From positions 310,001 to 374,000 of the forward strand of contig JAWKVT010000001.1 in NCBI GenBank assembly GCA_041397865.1: a stretch of 64,000 bases of DNA, in the 5' to 3' direction. Position 1 is the stretch's first letter. Each line of letters begins with the position of its first letter. The notes under the pieces are model-generated. The model was given only the letters and a program-made list of their open reading frames with translations, was not told the DNA's origin and searched no databases. The stretch comes from TMED27 sp041397865 (GTDB lineage Bacteria; Pseudomonadota; Alphaproteobacteria; Micavibrionales; Micavibrionaceae). Made by a program: the position numbers and the translations under genes. This document shows, piece after piece, positions 24,461 to 32,210 of the stretch.

Positions 24461-25281
24461 TCGTCCTCATCCGGAATTTCACCATCGGCCCCGCCCGCCG
24501 ATTCAATCGCCGTCAGGGCCTCCTGTATTGCTGCGTCAAACTTGTCAAAAGACAACGCGCCGCTTATGACCTCCTGATTGTTGACAACAAAACTCGGCGT
24601 CGAACGCACCTCCCACTGTGCCTGAACGCCCTGTATCCGCTCCAATATAGCCTTCTGAAGCGCCTCGCTGCTAACACAGGCACTAAACGTCGCCTTGTCC
24701 AGCCCGTAACGCCCCGCTTTTTCTTCCAGCAGACTCAGATAATTTTGCTCATAAGCCCAGTCTTTTTGCGTGGCGAATAAATCTGCCGCAAAATCGAAAT
24801 AACGATCCTCGCTCACGCAGCGTGCCGCCATTGTCGCGTGCAGGGCGGGGGCGTTCAATGGAAAATCGGAAAATACAAGATACGCCTTACCCGTGTCGAT
24901 ATAGGCTTTTTTGAAATCCGCAAAAACCTCGTTATGAAATTTTCCGCAATGCCCGCAGGAAAAAGAACTGTGTTCGCTAATTTTGATCGGCGCGGAAGAA
25001 TCACCCAGTATCCGCTCTTTCTTCGCAGCTTCCAGATCGAATACGGTTTCCACGGTCTCTACAGCAGGGCTTTCTTCATCGTTAAAAGCTTGCTCCACCT
25101 CTTCAACTTGAGCTGAATCAAGCTCCGGCGCTTCGGTTTCAACCGGCCCTAAAGAAACGCCGTAAGCCACAGCCAGCAGCAAAAATAAAACCCCCAGCCC
25201 TAAAAACAGCTTTTTATCTGATGATTTCTTCGCGGGAGCGCTGCTCTCGGGTGTTTTTTGTTCAGGTGTGTCGTCAGCCAT
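24457..25281 (-). CDS. Membrane-anchored DsbA-family thiol oxidoreductase
   Basis: N-terminal membrane anchor (LFLGLGVLFLLLAVAYGVSLG) with a short cytoplasmic tail, then a periplasmic DsbA/BdbD-type thioredoxin fold. The active site is CGHC (C109-C112 from this start) in SSFSCGHCGKFH, and the cis-proline segment is STPSFVVNNQEV. It probably forms or reshuffles disulfides in exported proteins. I prefer ATG 25281 over the GTG at 25293 because GTGAGGATTCCC gives it a ribosome-binding site. It overlaps smc by four bases; DsbA-like genes before smc are seen in other Alphaproteobacteria. Confidence 0.9.
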   Translation of the reverse strand: MADDTPEQKTPESSAPAKKSSDKKLFLGLGVLFLLLAVAYGVSLGPVETEAPELDSAQVEEVEQAFNDEESPAVETVETVFDLEAAKKERILGDSSAPIKISEHSSFSCGHCGKFHNEVFADFKKAYIDTGKAYLVFSDFPLNAPALHATMAARCVSEDRYFDFAADLFATQKDWAYEQNYLSLLEEKAGRYGLDKATFSACVSSEALQKAILERIQGVQAQWEVRSTPSFVVNNQEVISGALSFDKFDAAIQEALTAIESAGGADGEIPDEDE

Positions 25282-25340
25282 GGGAATCCTCACTTAATAT
25301 ATCCAAGCCATGTTCACATAACACTAGCCCGGATGCCGAT

Positions 25341-25370
25341 GTAATAGCAGTAATGCTTGCAGAAGTTCAA
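25341..25370 (-). promoter_or_regulatory. Possible promoter of the dsbA-smc-atp run
   Basis: On the minus strand TTGAAC (25370-25365) and TATTAC (25346-25341) are separated by 18 bases, about 60 bases before the DsbA-like start. Another TTGACA in the same 173-base gap has no well-placed -10 box. This is the only clear intergenic gap at the head of the 14-kb minus-strand run. Confidence 0.3.
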
Positions 25371-25454
25371 TACAAAAGTTTCATCTATAAAGGCGTGGTG
25401 TCAATGTTTCTGCGGTATATGGCACCGCTTATCCACATGAGAAGGAAAAAGCGT

Positions 25455-25832
25455 TTAAGGCTTCAAAACGGCAATCTCCACGTAATCAGAATCCTCCGGA
25501 GCCGGGCCAAGCGGGCGCAGATAAAGACGCCTTTCATCAACCCCCTGCGCCAGCAAAAACGCTTCAACAGCCAGCGCCCGTTCAAGGGAAATCCTGCGCG
25601 CCGCGCTAGCCTGCCCGGAATCGCCGGACGCATAAGCACGAACCTCTATAAAACCGTCCTTATTCTCTGTGAGAAGCGGCAGGATGCTCTCCTTAATGCT
25701 CTGCTCATGCGCCGCAGAAAGAGCGCTGTCCAAAGCGTCAAAAGAAAGAACAATTACCGAGTTCTGCCCTGCCGCGCCGGAGGAAAAAAACAGGGCAAGA
25801 AGAAAGGCTAAAACCGGCAGCGTTTTCGGCAT
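25455..25832 (-). CDS. Small secreted OmpA-like protein
   Basis: Signal peptide (MPKTLPVLAFLLALFFSSGAAG) followed by a compact OmpA/MotB-like domain of about 100 residues. FIEVRAYASGDSGQASAARRISLERALAVEAFLLAQGV, broken here as VRAYASG and ARRISLERALAVEAFLL, matches the peptidoglycan-binding pattern of the fold, and DERRLYLRPLG closes it. There is no beta-barrel and no lipobox cysteine, so it is a free periplasmic domain. Its stop lies 173 bases before the DsbA-like gene, and an 11-base gap separates it from the inositol-phosphatase gene upstream. Confidence 0.8.
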   Translation of the reverse strand: MPKTLPVLAFLLALFFSSGAAGQNSVIVLSFDALDSALSAAHEQSIKESILPLLTENKDGFIEVRAYASGDSGQASAARRISLERALAVEAFLLAQGVDERRLYLRPLGPAPEDSDYVEIAVLKP

Positions 25833-25843
25833 GGCTCAAATCC

Positions 25844-26644
25844 TTAAGCGGCCCTGAGGACCTTTTTAAGGTCGCCAAATAAAGCCCCGTTAGATACCAG
25901 AATATTCCCCGTCTCCATCGCAGAAGCCTTATCGTCATCAAGCTCGGCAATAAAGCCGCCCGCTTCTTTAACAATCAATAGCCCCGCCGCAATATCCCAT
26001 GGTTTAAGGCCGCGCTCCCAGAACGCCTCATAACGCCCCGCAGCAACATAAGCCATATCAAGCGCCGCCGCCCCAAAACGCCGGGGCGCGGCAAGGGTGC
26101 TTTGCACCGCAACAAACTCTTTAATAAAGCGTTCGCGCTGCTTTTGGCCATGCCTGATGCCCCCCGTAGCAATCAACGCCAAAGACAAGTCACTCCGCCC
26201 GGAAACACGCAGGCGCTTATTCCGGTGAATAAAGGCTCCCTGACCTTTTTCCGCCGTAAACATTTCATCTTTAACCGGATCGTGAATCAGAGCGTGCGTA
26301 ATATCGCCCTTGCTCTCCAAGGCGATTGAAATGCACCAGTGCGGAAGCCCGTGAAGAAAATTACGCGTTCCGTCCAGCGGATCGACAATCCAGCGGAAAT
26401 CCGGATTGCTTCCCTTAACCGCGCCGGATTCTTCCATCAAAAAGCTGTATGTCGGTTGGCCTTTTGCAAGCTCTTCCTGAATAAGCTTCTCCGCGCGCCG
26501 GTCCGCTGCGCTGACAAAGTCGCCCGGCCCTTTCTGCGAAACCTGAAGCTGCTCCACCTCGCCAAAATCACGAATAAGCGAACGCGCCGCTTTTTCCGCC
26601 GCGCGCATCATGACCGTCATAATAGGGGATGTAACCGCCGCCAT
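25844..26644 (-). CDS. Inositol monophosphatase family protein
   Basis: 266-residue metal-dependent phosphatase of the SuhB/inositol monophosphatase family. The motifs are present in order: FLMEESG (metal-binding glutamates), WIVDPLDGTRNFLHGLP (metal-binding aspartates), and AGRYEAFWERGLKPWDIAAGLLIVKEAGG near the C-terminus. The substrate may be inositol phosphate, or the protein may act as the SuhB ribosome-maturation factor; these cannot be told apart from sequence here. Its ATG overlaps the efp stop by one base. Confidence 0.93.
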   Translation of the reverse strand: MAAVTSPIMTVMMRAAEKAARSLIRDFGEVEQLQVSQKGPGDFVSAADRRAEKLIQEELAKGQPTYSFLMEESGAVKGSNPDFRWIVDPLDGTRNFLHGLPHWCISIALESKGDITHALIHDPVKDEMFTAEKGQGAFIHRNKRLRVSGRSDLSLALIATGGIRHGQKQRERFIKEFVAVQSTLAAPRRFGAAALDMAYVAAGRYEAFWERGLKPWDIAAGLLIVKEAGGFIAELDDDKASAMETGNILVSNGALFGDLKKVLRAA

Positions 26645-27210
26645 CAGTCTTTCGCCCGCTCGACATAAGTGCCGTCTTCGGTTTTCACGACAATCCGCGT
26701 TCCCGCCTCAATATGCGGCGGCACCATCACTTTCTCCCCATTGGCCAAAATCGCAGGCTTGTAAGACGTTGTCGCCGTCTGCCCTTTAACCACAGGCTCC
26801 GCCTCAACAATTTCGACAACCACCGTATCGGGCAGGCGTACAGCCAAAGGCTCGCTCTCATATGTTTCCACCTCAACCGTCATCCCTTCCTGCAAATAAG
26901 CCGCAGGCCGACCGATCAGCTCTTTGTTAATGGTGATCTGCTCAAACGTTTCCTGATGCATAAAGTTATAATCGTCACCCTCGGCATACAGGAACTGGTA
27001 ATCATCTTGTTCAAGACGCACGCGCTCTACGGTTTCCTGTGTCCGGAAACGCACATTGTCTTTCGTACCCGTGCGTAAATCCCGCAATTCCACCTGCGCA
27101 ACCGAAGCGCCTTTCCCCGGTTGCTGAATATCGTTTCTTACAACAACCCACAGCTTCCCGTTATATTCAATAACGTTTCCGGGGCGTAAGGTTATGGCAT
27201 TGACCTTCAT
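26644..27210 (-). CDS. efp: Translation elongation factor P
   Basis: EF-P relieves ribosome stalling at polyproline stretches. The 188-residue protein has three beta-barrel domains. The modifiable tip lysine is K33 in QQPGKGASV, consistent with beta-lysylation by an EpmA-type enzyme, though no epmA or epmB is in the window. TolA in this same window is very proline-rich and would be a natural client. It overlaps the DUF721 gene by four bases. Confidence 0.97.
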   Translation of the reverse strand: MKVNAITLRPGNVIEYNGKLWVVVRNDIQQPGKGASVAQVELRDLRTGTKDNVRFRTQETVERVRLEQDDYQFLYAEGDDYNFMHQETFEQITINKELIGRPAAYLQEGMTVEVETYESEPLAVRLPDTVVVEIVEAEPVVKGQTATTSYKPAILANGEKVMVPPHIEAGTRIVVKTEDGTYVERAKD

Positions 27211-27674
27211 GATTTTGCATCCATTATGATTGACCGACCAAGACGTTCAAGGCGGGCGCGCATATCGCCATCCTCAATTTCTAGCAACATATCGGATAAA
27301 GTCTTTTTTTCATCCGCAGTCAAGGGGGCTTTTGGTTTTTTGGGGGCTTTTCCCTGCATGTTCGAAGCAACATGAACAAAACGAATGGCGCTAATCCAGC
27401 TTTCCCCGAAAATCTGGTTTATACGCTCAAGGATCAGGTCTTTCTGATAATGCAAAAGCGTCGCATCCGCGCTACTCGCCGCAATCTCCAGCGTAGCCTG
27501 CGGTTGCTTCTCCCCCGTCTTTTTTCGATAGTGGATTTTCACCGGCTGCGCCTTATCGGCAAGCTGCGCCCCGACAATATCGCGCCAGTTGTTCACAATC
27601 CGCCCCAGCGCTATATATTTACGCTCAAAGCTTTTTCCGGCTATTCTCGCAGTGGCTTCTGATAAAGGACGCAT
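27207..27674 (-). CDS. DUF721/DciA-like protein
   Basis: The N-terminal part (IAGKSFERKYIALGRIVNNWRDIVGAQLADKAQP split as GRIVNNWRDIVGAQLA and following) and the LEIAASSADATLLHYQKDLILERIN segment fit DUF721, the family that includes the helicase-loading protein DciA. A C-terminal lysine- and proline-rich linker (KAPKKPKAP) follows. From ATG 27674 the protein has 155 residues; ATG 27686 is an alternative. Neither has a good ribosome-binding site. The mutY start codon at 27685 on the other strand lies between them, so the two genes are head to head with no intergenic DNA. Confidence 0.8.
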   Translation of the reverse strand: MRPLSEATARIAGKSFERKYIALGRIVNNWRDIVGAQLADKAQPVKIHYRKKTGEKQPQATLEIAASSADATLLHYQKDLILERINQIFGESWISAIRFVHVASNMQGKAPKKPKAPLTADEKKTLSDMLLEIEDGDMRARLERLGRSIIMDAKS

Positions 27675-27684
27675 AGGAAAGAAC

Positions 27685-28767
27685 ATGGCAGCGCCGCAAG
27701 ATAACCGCAAGGTTTCATATAAGGATATTGAGAAATATCGTGGACAATTGCTGGGCTGGTACGATGCCCACCGGCGCGATATCCCATGGCGGGCGAGGGC
27801 AGGGCAGATCGCCGACCCATACCATGTTTGGCTGTCAGAAATCATGTGCCAGCAAACAACCGTTCAGGCGGTAAAGGCGTATTATCTGAAATTTCTGGAT
27901 TTATGGCCAACGGTGCAAGGTTTAGCCGCAGCAAAGCAGGAAGACGTCATGGCCGCATGGGCCGGGCTGGGCTACTATGCCCGCGCAAGAAACTTGCATA
28001 AATGCGCCCAGATTATCACAAGCGATATGAACGGCGCCTTTCCCGATACTCAGGACGAACTCCGCAAACTCCCCGGAATCGGTGAATATACAAGCGCCGC
28101 CATCGCCGCCATTGCTTTTAACCGGCCCGCAACGGTCGTTGATGGAAATGTCGAACGGGTCATCGCACGATTTTTTGCCGTGGAAGAGCCGCTGCCCGCC
28201 GTAAAGAAACAGCTTAAAAATCTGGCTCATAATTTCTACGAAGGGTTTGAAGAAAGACCCGGCGATCTCGCGCAGGCATTTATGGATCTGGGGGCCGGAA
28301 TCTGCATTCCCAAATCGCCGCGCTGCGTTTTATGCCCGCTGCAAAAAGGTTGCCGGGGGCATGAAAAGGATATCGCCCGCGACCTCCCCTATAAAACAAA
28401 AAACAAAAACCGCCCGCAAAAATACGGAAACCTCTACTGGATCACCAATAAACAAGGCCGCCTGCTTGTGCAAAAGCGCCCGCAAAAAGGGCTGCTCGGC
28501 GGAATGATCGGACTGCCGACCTCGGAATGGGAAACAAACGCCAAACAAAAGCATCCCGGTTTCATAAGAACCGCAAAACTATGCAACGCCACCGTAAACC
28601 ACACCTTCACCCATTTTGACCTGCAACTCCGCCTGTATAGAGCCGACGTTGTAAACGGCGCACATCTGGAAGAAAACGGCATGTTTTGGGCCCTTTTGGA
28701 AGAAACGGAAGAAAAGCTGCCCTCCGTCTTTAAAAAAGCTTTTAAAGGCTTTTACGTCAAAAGTTGA
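27685..28767 (+). CDS. mutY: A/G-specific adenine glycosylase MutY
   Basis: Removes adenine mispaired with 8-oxoguanine. From ATG 27685, behind ATAGGAAAGAAC, the product has 360 residues. It shows the catalytic glutamate in LSEIMCQQTTV, the helix-hairpin-helix LPGIGEYTSAAIAAIAF with the active aspartate in VVDGNVERV, and the iron-sulfur cluster cysteines CIPKSPRCVLCPLQKGC (C-X6-C-X2-C-X5-C). A C-terminal Nudix-like domain that recognises 8-oxoG follows (about residue 235 onward). The frame extends upstream, but that part overlaps the opposite gene and lacks family features. Confidence 0.96.
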   Translation: MAAPQDNRKVSYKDIEKYRGQLLGWYDAHRRDIPWRARAGQIADPYHVWLSEIMCQQTTVQAVKAYYLKFLDLWPTVQGLAAAKQEDVMAAWAGLGYYARARNLHKCAQIITSDMNGAFPDTQDELRKLPGIGEYTSAAIAAIAFNRPATVVDGNVERVIARFFAVEEPLPAVKKQLKNLAHNFYEGFEERPGDLAQAFMDLGAGICIPKSPRCVLCPLQKGCRGHEKDIARDLPYKTKNKNRPQKYGNLYWITNKQGRLLVQKRPQKGLLGGMIGLPTSEWETNAKQKHPGFIRTAKLCNATVNHTFTHFDLQLRLYRADVVNGAHLEENGMFWALLEETEEKLPSVFKKAFKGFYVKS

Positions 28768-28826
28768 ATAAAAGCCCCCGGATGCGTATACTGGAAGATG
28801 TAAGTTCCACGGCGGTGATATATCAT

Positions 28827-29747
28827 ATGTTCAAACAAATATTTGTTTTATCTGCATTATTCTTAAGCCTGACCTTTTTTTCCTCCGCCCGAGCGGAAGA
28901 AGACGAGCGAGAACCGAGGCACATCATTTATGAGGTCCCAACCGTAAAAAGCCTTTCACAACTTTATTGGGCGCTTGAAAAATTCGAGCCTGAAGATGAT
29001 CAGGCCATTGATAACTTTTTAATGATCAACGAATGCGAATTGTTCCGCGAATATTCTCAAAACGAGTTTGCATGGGACAAAATCAGGGACGCCACAAGAA
29101 AGTTTACAACCGAAAACCGTTCAACCTTTCCCATACGTTTTGAACTTCTTCAACCTTTGCGCTTGGCTGAATACGATGTCGAAAAAGGGGAATTCGACGT
29201 ATGGGAACCCTATAAAGTCGATGCAGTACAACGCTTTGAACTGCTGGCAGAAGACGTCTTCCAGAACATATGCTCCAAACCTTACAGCCATCCGATTGCA
29301 GGATATCCAAAAGGACTGTTCCTGGAACTCAACAGACCATTTACCCTCGATAAAATTAAAACCTCCAAAGGTGTGGCCGAACAGTATGTCTTCAATCAGG
29401 TAGAAAAAAATGCAGAAAAATACAAGAAGCCTTACGAAATTAAAAAAGGAGACTATTACGATTCGCGCGAAGCTTATCTCGTTATGAACCTGCGTATTTT
29501 TGCCATTCGAGAAGAACTTCAAAGCCACGAATTTATTTTAACCAGAGCTTTGGCCATCCTCGAAGGCTATTCCATCTATGGAGACCGCGAGCGCGAACTG
29601 CTGTTATTTTCTGAAAACTTCAGAAGAAAACAGGGGCGCTCTAAAATGGAAGTAGAGCTTAAAAAACGTTATCAGGAGCGCCTGAAAAAACAGATGGAAG
29701 AAAGGAAAAAAGCAGCCGAAGAAAAAGCCGCGCTTGAAGGAAAGTAA
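28827..29747 (+). CDS. Secreted hypothetical protein with charged C-terminal helix
   Basis: Not recognised. From ATG 28827 the product has a signal peptide (MFKQIFVLSALFLSLTFFSSARA) and 306 residues in total. The mature part is rich in charged and aromatic residues and ends in a strongly charged helix (RYQERLKKQMEERKKAAEEK). The open frame begins four bases inside mutY, but the signal peptide argues for the later start. It is convergent with ccrM (11-base gap). It is more AT-rich than mutY. Periplasmic location is the only firm inference. Confidence 0.75.
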   Translation: MFKQIFVLSALFLSLTFFSSARAEEDEREPRHIIYEVPTVKSLSQLYWALEKFEPEDDQAIDNFLMINECELFREYSQNEFAWDKIRDATRKFTTENRSTFPIRFELLQPLRLAEYDVEKGEFDVWEPYKVDAVQRFELLAEDVFQNICSKPYSHPIAGYPKGLFLELNRPFTLDKIKTSKGVAEQYVFNQVEKNAEKYKKPYEIKKGDYYDSREAYLVMNLRIFAIREELQSHEFILTRALAILEGYSIYGDRERELLLFSENFRRKQGRSKMEVELKKRYQERLKKQMEERKKAAEEKAALEGK

Positions 29748-29758
29748 TCCTGCAAAGC

Positions 29759-30868
29759 TCAGGACTCTCCCATGCGTATCTGCTCCCGAAGTACATCAAT
29801 AGGTTTAACCGATTTTCCATCCTGATAATGCCAGAACGTCCAGCCGTTGCACGATGGCGCATCCTGAACCGCTGCCCCCACTTTATGAATTGATCCCTTG
29901 ATACTCTCAATACGGTTCATCGCAATCACGCTCCCGTCAGCATGAACCTTAACGCTGTGGCGTTTCTTAACATCCGTCAGGATCGCTCCGGGCTTAAGCA
30001 ACCCCCGCTCGACAAGCGTACCGAATGGAACGCGCGGCTTTTCGCGCTTTGTCTGGATATTCAAAACATTTTCATCCATCGCCTGAATGCCATCAATCCG
30101 CTTTTGCGCATGATTCGCATATTCCTGCTCACGCTCCAGACCGATGAACCGCCGCCCCAAAGCCTTAGCCACAGCACCCGTCGTGCCAGTGCCGAAAAAC
30201 GGGTCCAGCACCGTGTCACCCTTTTTCGTAGAAGACAGCAGCACGCGATAGAGCAGGGACTCCGGCTTTTGCGTCGGGTGCGCTTTCTTGCCATCCTCCC
30301 CTTTAAGCCGCTCCGCTCCGGTACAAAGCGGCAAATACCAATCGCTGCGCATCTGTATATCTTCATTCAGGTTTTTCATGATTTCATAGTTAAACGTATA
30401 TTTAGAGTCCTTAGACTTCCCCGCCCAGATCAGCGTTTCATGCGCATTGGTAAAGCGCCGCCCGCGAAAATTCGGCATCGGGTTGGACTTACGCCAAATC
30501 ACATCATTCAAAATCCAAAACCCCATATCCTGCAAAATATAGCCAAGCCGGAAAATATTGTGATAGCTGCCAATCACCCATATAGATCCGTCGGGCTTTA
30601 AAACCTCGCGCGCCGCGCCCAGCCATTCACGGGTAAATTCATCATAATGTTGCAGGGATTCATACTGATCCCAGTCATTATCAACTGCATCAACCTTTGA
30701 GTTGTTGGGGCGGTGTAAATCCCCCCCAAGCTGCAAATTATAAGGAGGATCGGCAAACACCAAATCCACGCTCTCTTTCGGAAGACTCTGCATAATTTTT
30801 ACACAATCGCCGACAAGGATTTGGTCCAAGTATGAATCAACTTTTGATGCGCGTTTTTGCCCCGCCAT
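29759..30868 (-). CDS. ccrM: CcrM-type DNA adenine-N6 methyltransferase (GANTC)
   Basis: Cell-cycle methyltransferase that methylates adenine in GANTC and feeds back on replication-linked gene expression in Alphaproteobacteria. It is of the beta class: motif IV DPPY at residues 40-43 precedes the target domain, and motif I (LDPFFGTGTTG) follows at about 221-231. A roughly 85-residue C-terminal domain (from RGLLKPGAILTD to WTFWHYQDGKSVKPID) is typical of CcrM and aids DNA binding. AGGAAGGACGATC gives a strong ribosome-binding site. The DNA just upstream holds a dense cluster of GANTC sites. No restriction enzyme gene is nearby, consistent with a solitary methyltransferase. Confidence 0.95.
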   Translation of the reverse strand: MAGQKRASKVDSYLDQILVGDCVKIMQSLPKESVDLVFADPPYNLQLGGDLHRPNNSKVDAVDNDWDQYESLQHYDEFTREWLGAAREVLKPDGSIWVIGSYHNIFRLGYILQDMGFWILNDVIWRKSNPMPNFRGRRFTNAHETLIWAGKSKDSKYTFNYEIMKNLNEDIQMRSDWYLPLCTGAERLKGEDGKKAHPTQKPESLLYRVLLSSTKKGDTVLDPFFGTGTTGAVAKALGRRFIGLEREQEYANHAQKRIDGIQAMDENVLNIQTKREKPRVPFGTLVERGLLKPGAILTDVKKRHSVKVHADGSVIAMNRIESIKGSIHKVGAAVQDAPSCNGWTFWHYQDGKSVKPIDVLREQIRMGES

Positions 30869-30905
30869 GATCGTCCTTCCTGTGGATAAAATGAGGGGAC
30901 ACCAT

Positions 30906-31018
30906 GAGTCAAAACCGATTCGCCGTCAAGCATAAAAATGGATTCATCTAATGGATTCAGGACTCTAAGAAGAAGTCTTAAACGACTCTACGCCGCGCTA
31001 TCCAAGGGCTTGCGAGTC
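30906..31018. promoter_or_regulatory. Cluster of seven GANTC sites upstream of ccrM
   Basis: GANTC occurs at 30906-30910, 30917-30921, 30941-30945, 30954-30958, 30961-30965, 30984-30988 and 31014-31018. Chance expectation in 113 bases is about 0.4. Six sites fill the gap between rnhB and ccrM (one touches the rnhB stop) and the seventh is in the rnhB end. Methylation-sensitive feedback control of ccrM is the likely role, by analogy with GANTC sites in the Caulobacter ccrM promoter. No TTAA-N7-TTAA CtrA box was seen. Confidence 0.7.
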
Positions 31019-31668
31019 GATCCATGTACTAAAAAATTTTTCACCGGGGCAAAGGATTTTCGGTGGTGTTCGGTAATGCCATACGCATCAATCCCCTCCA
31101 GATGCGCCTTCGAAGGATAACCAACATTACTATCCCATCCATAATGGGGATGCTCTTCATGCAGCTTTTTCATCATGCGGTCCCGCGTAACCTTCGCGAC
31201 AATAGAAGCCGCTGCGATAGAAGTTGATTTACTGTCGCCTTTAACGACTGCTGTAGCTGGACAGGGGAGTCGCGGCAGTTTATTGCCGTCCACAAGGGCG
31301 TGAGCAAATTCTTTATCAAGGGCGCTAAGCGCATCTTTCATCGCCTCCAACGAAGCCTGCAAAATATTCATCTCATCAATCTCCGCGGGAGATTTTTCCG
31401 CCACCGCCCATGCGCAATGCTGTGTAATCAGCGCGTAAAGCTCTTCCAGCTTCCCATGCGAAAGCTTCTTGCTGTCCTTAATCTCCGGGATAAAGGGCAA
31501 GGTGTAGCAGCCTTGCGGAATATAAACACACGCCGCCACAACCGGCCCGGCCAGCGGCCCGCGCCCAACTTCATCCAGTCCACAAACAGGCCCGCAATAT
31601 TCATTTTCAAGTGAAAAGTCAGGTGCGCAGACGTTTCTGGTATTTTTCGTATTCTTTAACAAGGCCAT
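30988..31668 (-). CDS. rnhB: Ribonuclease HII
   Basis: Removes ribonucleotides and RNA primers from DNA hybrids. The core starts at EYCGPVCGLDEVGRGPLAGPV, with the catalytic DE pair in LDEVGRG and further acids around ALVDGN. The core is complete and ends with a C-terminal NFLVHGSTRKPLDSAA. The first 15 residues (MALLKNTKNTRNVCA) are unlike RNase HII and lie on DNA that, in another frame, encodes the residual C-terminus of a phage-type nuclease. GAGGAG before ATG 31668 also falls inside that remnant. Thus the start signals appear to have been supplied by the remnant. Confidence 0.94.
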   Translation of the reverse strand: MALLKNTKNTRNVCAPDFSLENEYCGPVCGLDEVGRGPLAGPVVAACVYIPQGCYTLPFIPEIKDSKKLSHGKLEELYALITQHCAWAVAEKSPAEIDEMNILQASLEAMKDALSALDKEFAHALVDGNKLPRLPCPATAVVKGDSKSTSIAAASIVAKVTRDRMMKKLHEEHPHYGWDSNVGYPSKAHLEGIDAYGITEHHRKSFAPVKNFLVHGSTRKPLDSAA

Positions 31669-31710
31669 CCAGCTCCTCTACAAAGCGGAAAACTTCCCCG
31701 CTTAAATGCT
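31619..31710 (-). pseudogene. Remnant C-terminus of the YqaJ-like nuclease
   Basis: One frame over from the end of the 31702-32139 gene, the minus strand encodes HLSGEVFRFVEELD followed by GLVKEYEKYQKRLRT and a TGA at 31621-31619. A helical, charged end of this kind is what a YqaJ/lambda-Exo-like protein would carry. I read it as the end of the neighbouring broken gene, left after an internal deletion and frameshift. It overlaps the first codons of rnhB. Confidence 0.5.
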
Positions 31711-32139
31711 CAATATAGGTTTCATCGCGCGCCCATCCTGCCAGTATTTCTCATGCGTGTGGGGCAGGGGGCACTTAATCTCCAGTCCGCCATCATCACT
31801 GATTAGCCCATCCGGCGAAGCCGCGACGCGCTTGCTTTCATCGAGGTAGGCAATGCCGACCTCCCGTACGCGCCGCCCGGTTTTTTCCTGATAGGCGTTG
31901 CGCGCGTAAGGCTCCAGATCGTTGCCGCGCTGCATGGCCTTACTTTCGAAAGATGGCGGCGCAACGCGCCCCGTCATAATTTCCTCGGCCAGCCTGCGCA
32001 TGTAATTGGCTCGCGTTTTACCGGAACCTTTCGTCAGAATGGCTTTGAAGTTTGAAGCGGTCACAACCCCACAGCGCGCCGCGTGCCATTCGTCCGAGCC
32101 TTGCTGAATAGTCCTGATAATCATTTCTTTAATGCTCAC
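31702..32139 (-). pseudogene. Truncated YqaJ-family phage recombination nuclease
   Basis: The first 130 residues are a good YqaJ/lambda-exonuclease-type fold: TIQQGSDEWHAARCGVVTASN at the N-terminus, then catalytic SPDGL and LEIKCPLP (D and ExK). The protein stops at 145 residues, soon after the ExK motif, with an unrelated ending (GRAMKPILSI), whereas family members run to about 200 and carry a glutamine-rich QxQ helix next. A piece of the missing C-terminus is recognisable in another frame at 31619-31710. The gene starts with GTG. It looks like a prophage relic; the folded remnant may still be translated. Confidence 0.7.
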
Positions 32140-32210
32140 TCTCCATCCAAGATAAAAACAAAATCAATTTACGTATAGCGGCAAAATCAGGTTAAAGTTA
32201 TAGTTGTTCC

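Noticed and set aside
30869..30987. CtrA site upstream of ccrM
   Set aside because: No TTAA-N7-TTAA or TTAACCAT-like element was found; only GANTC sites are enriched.
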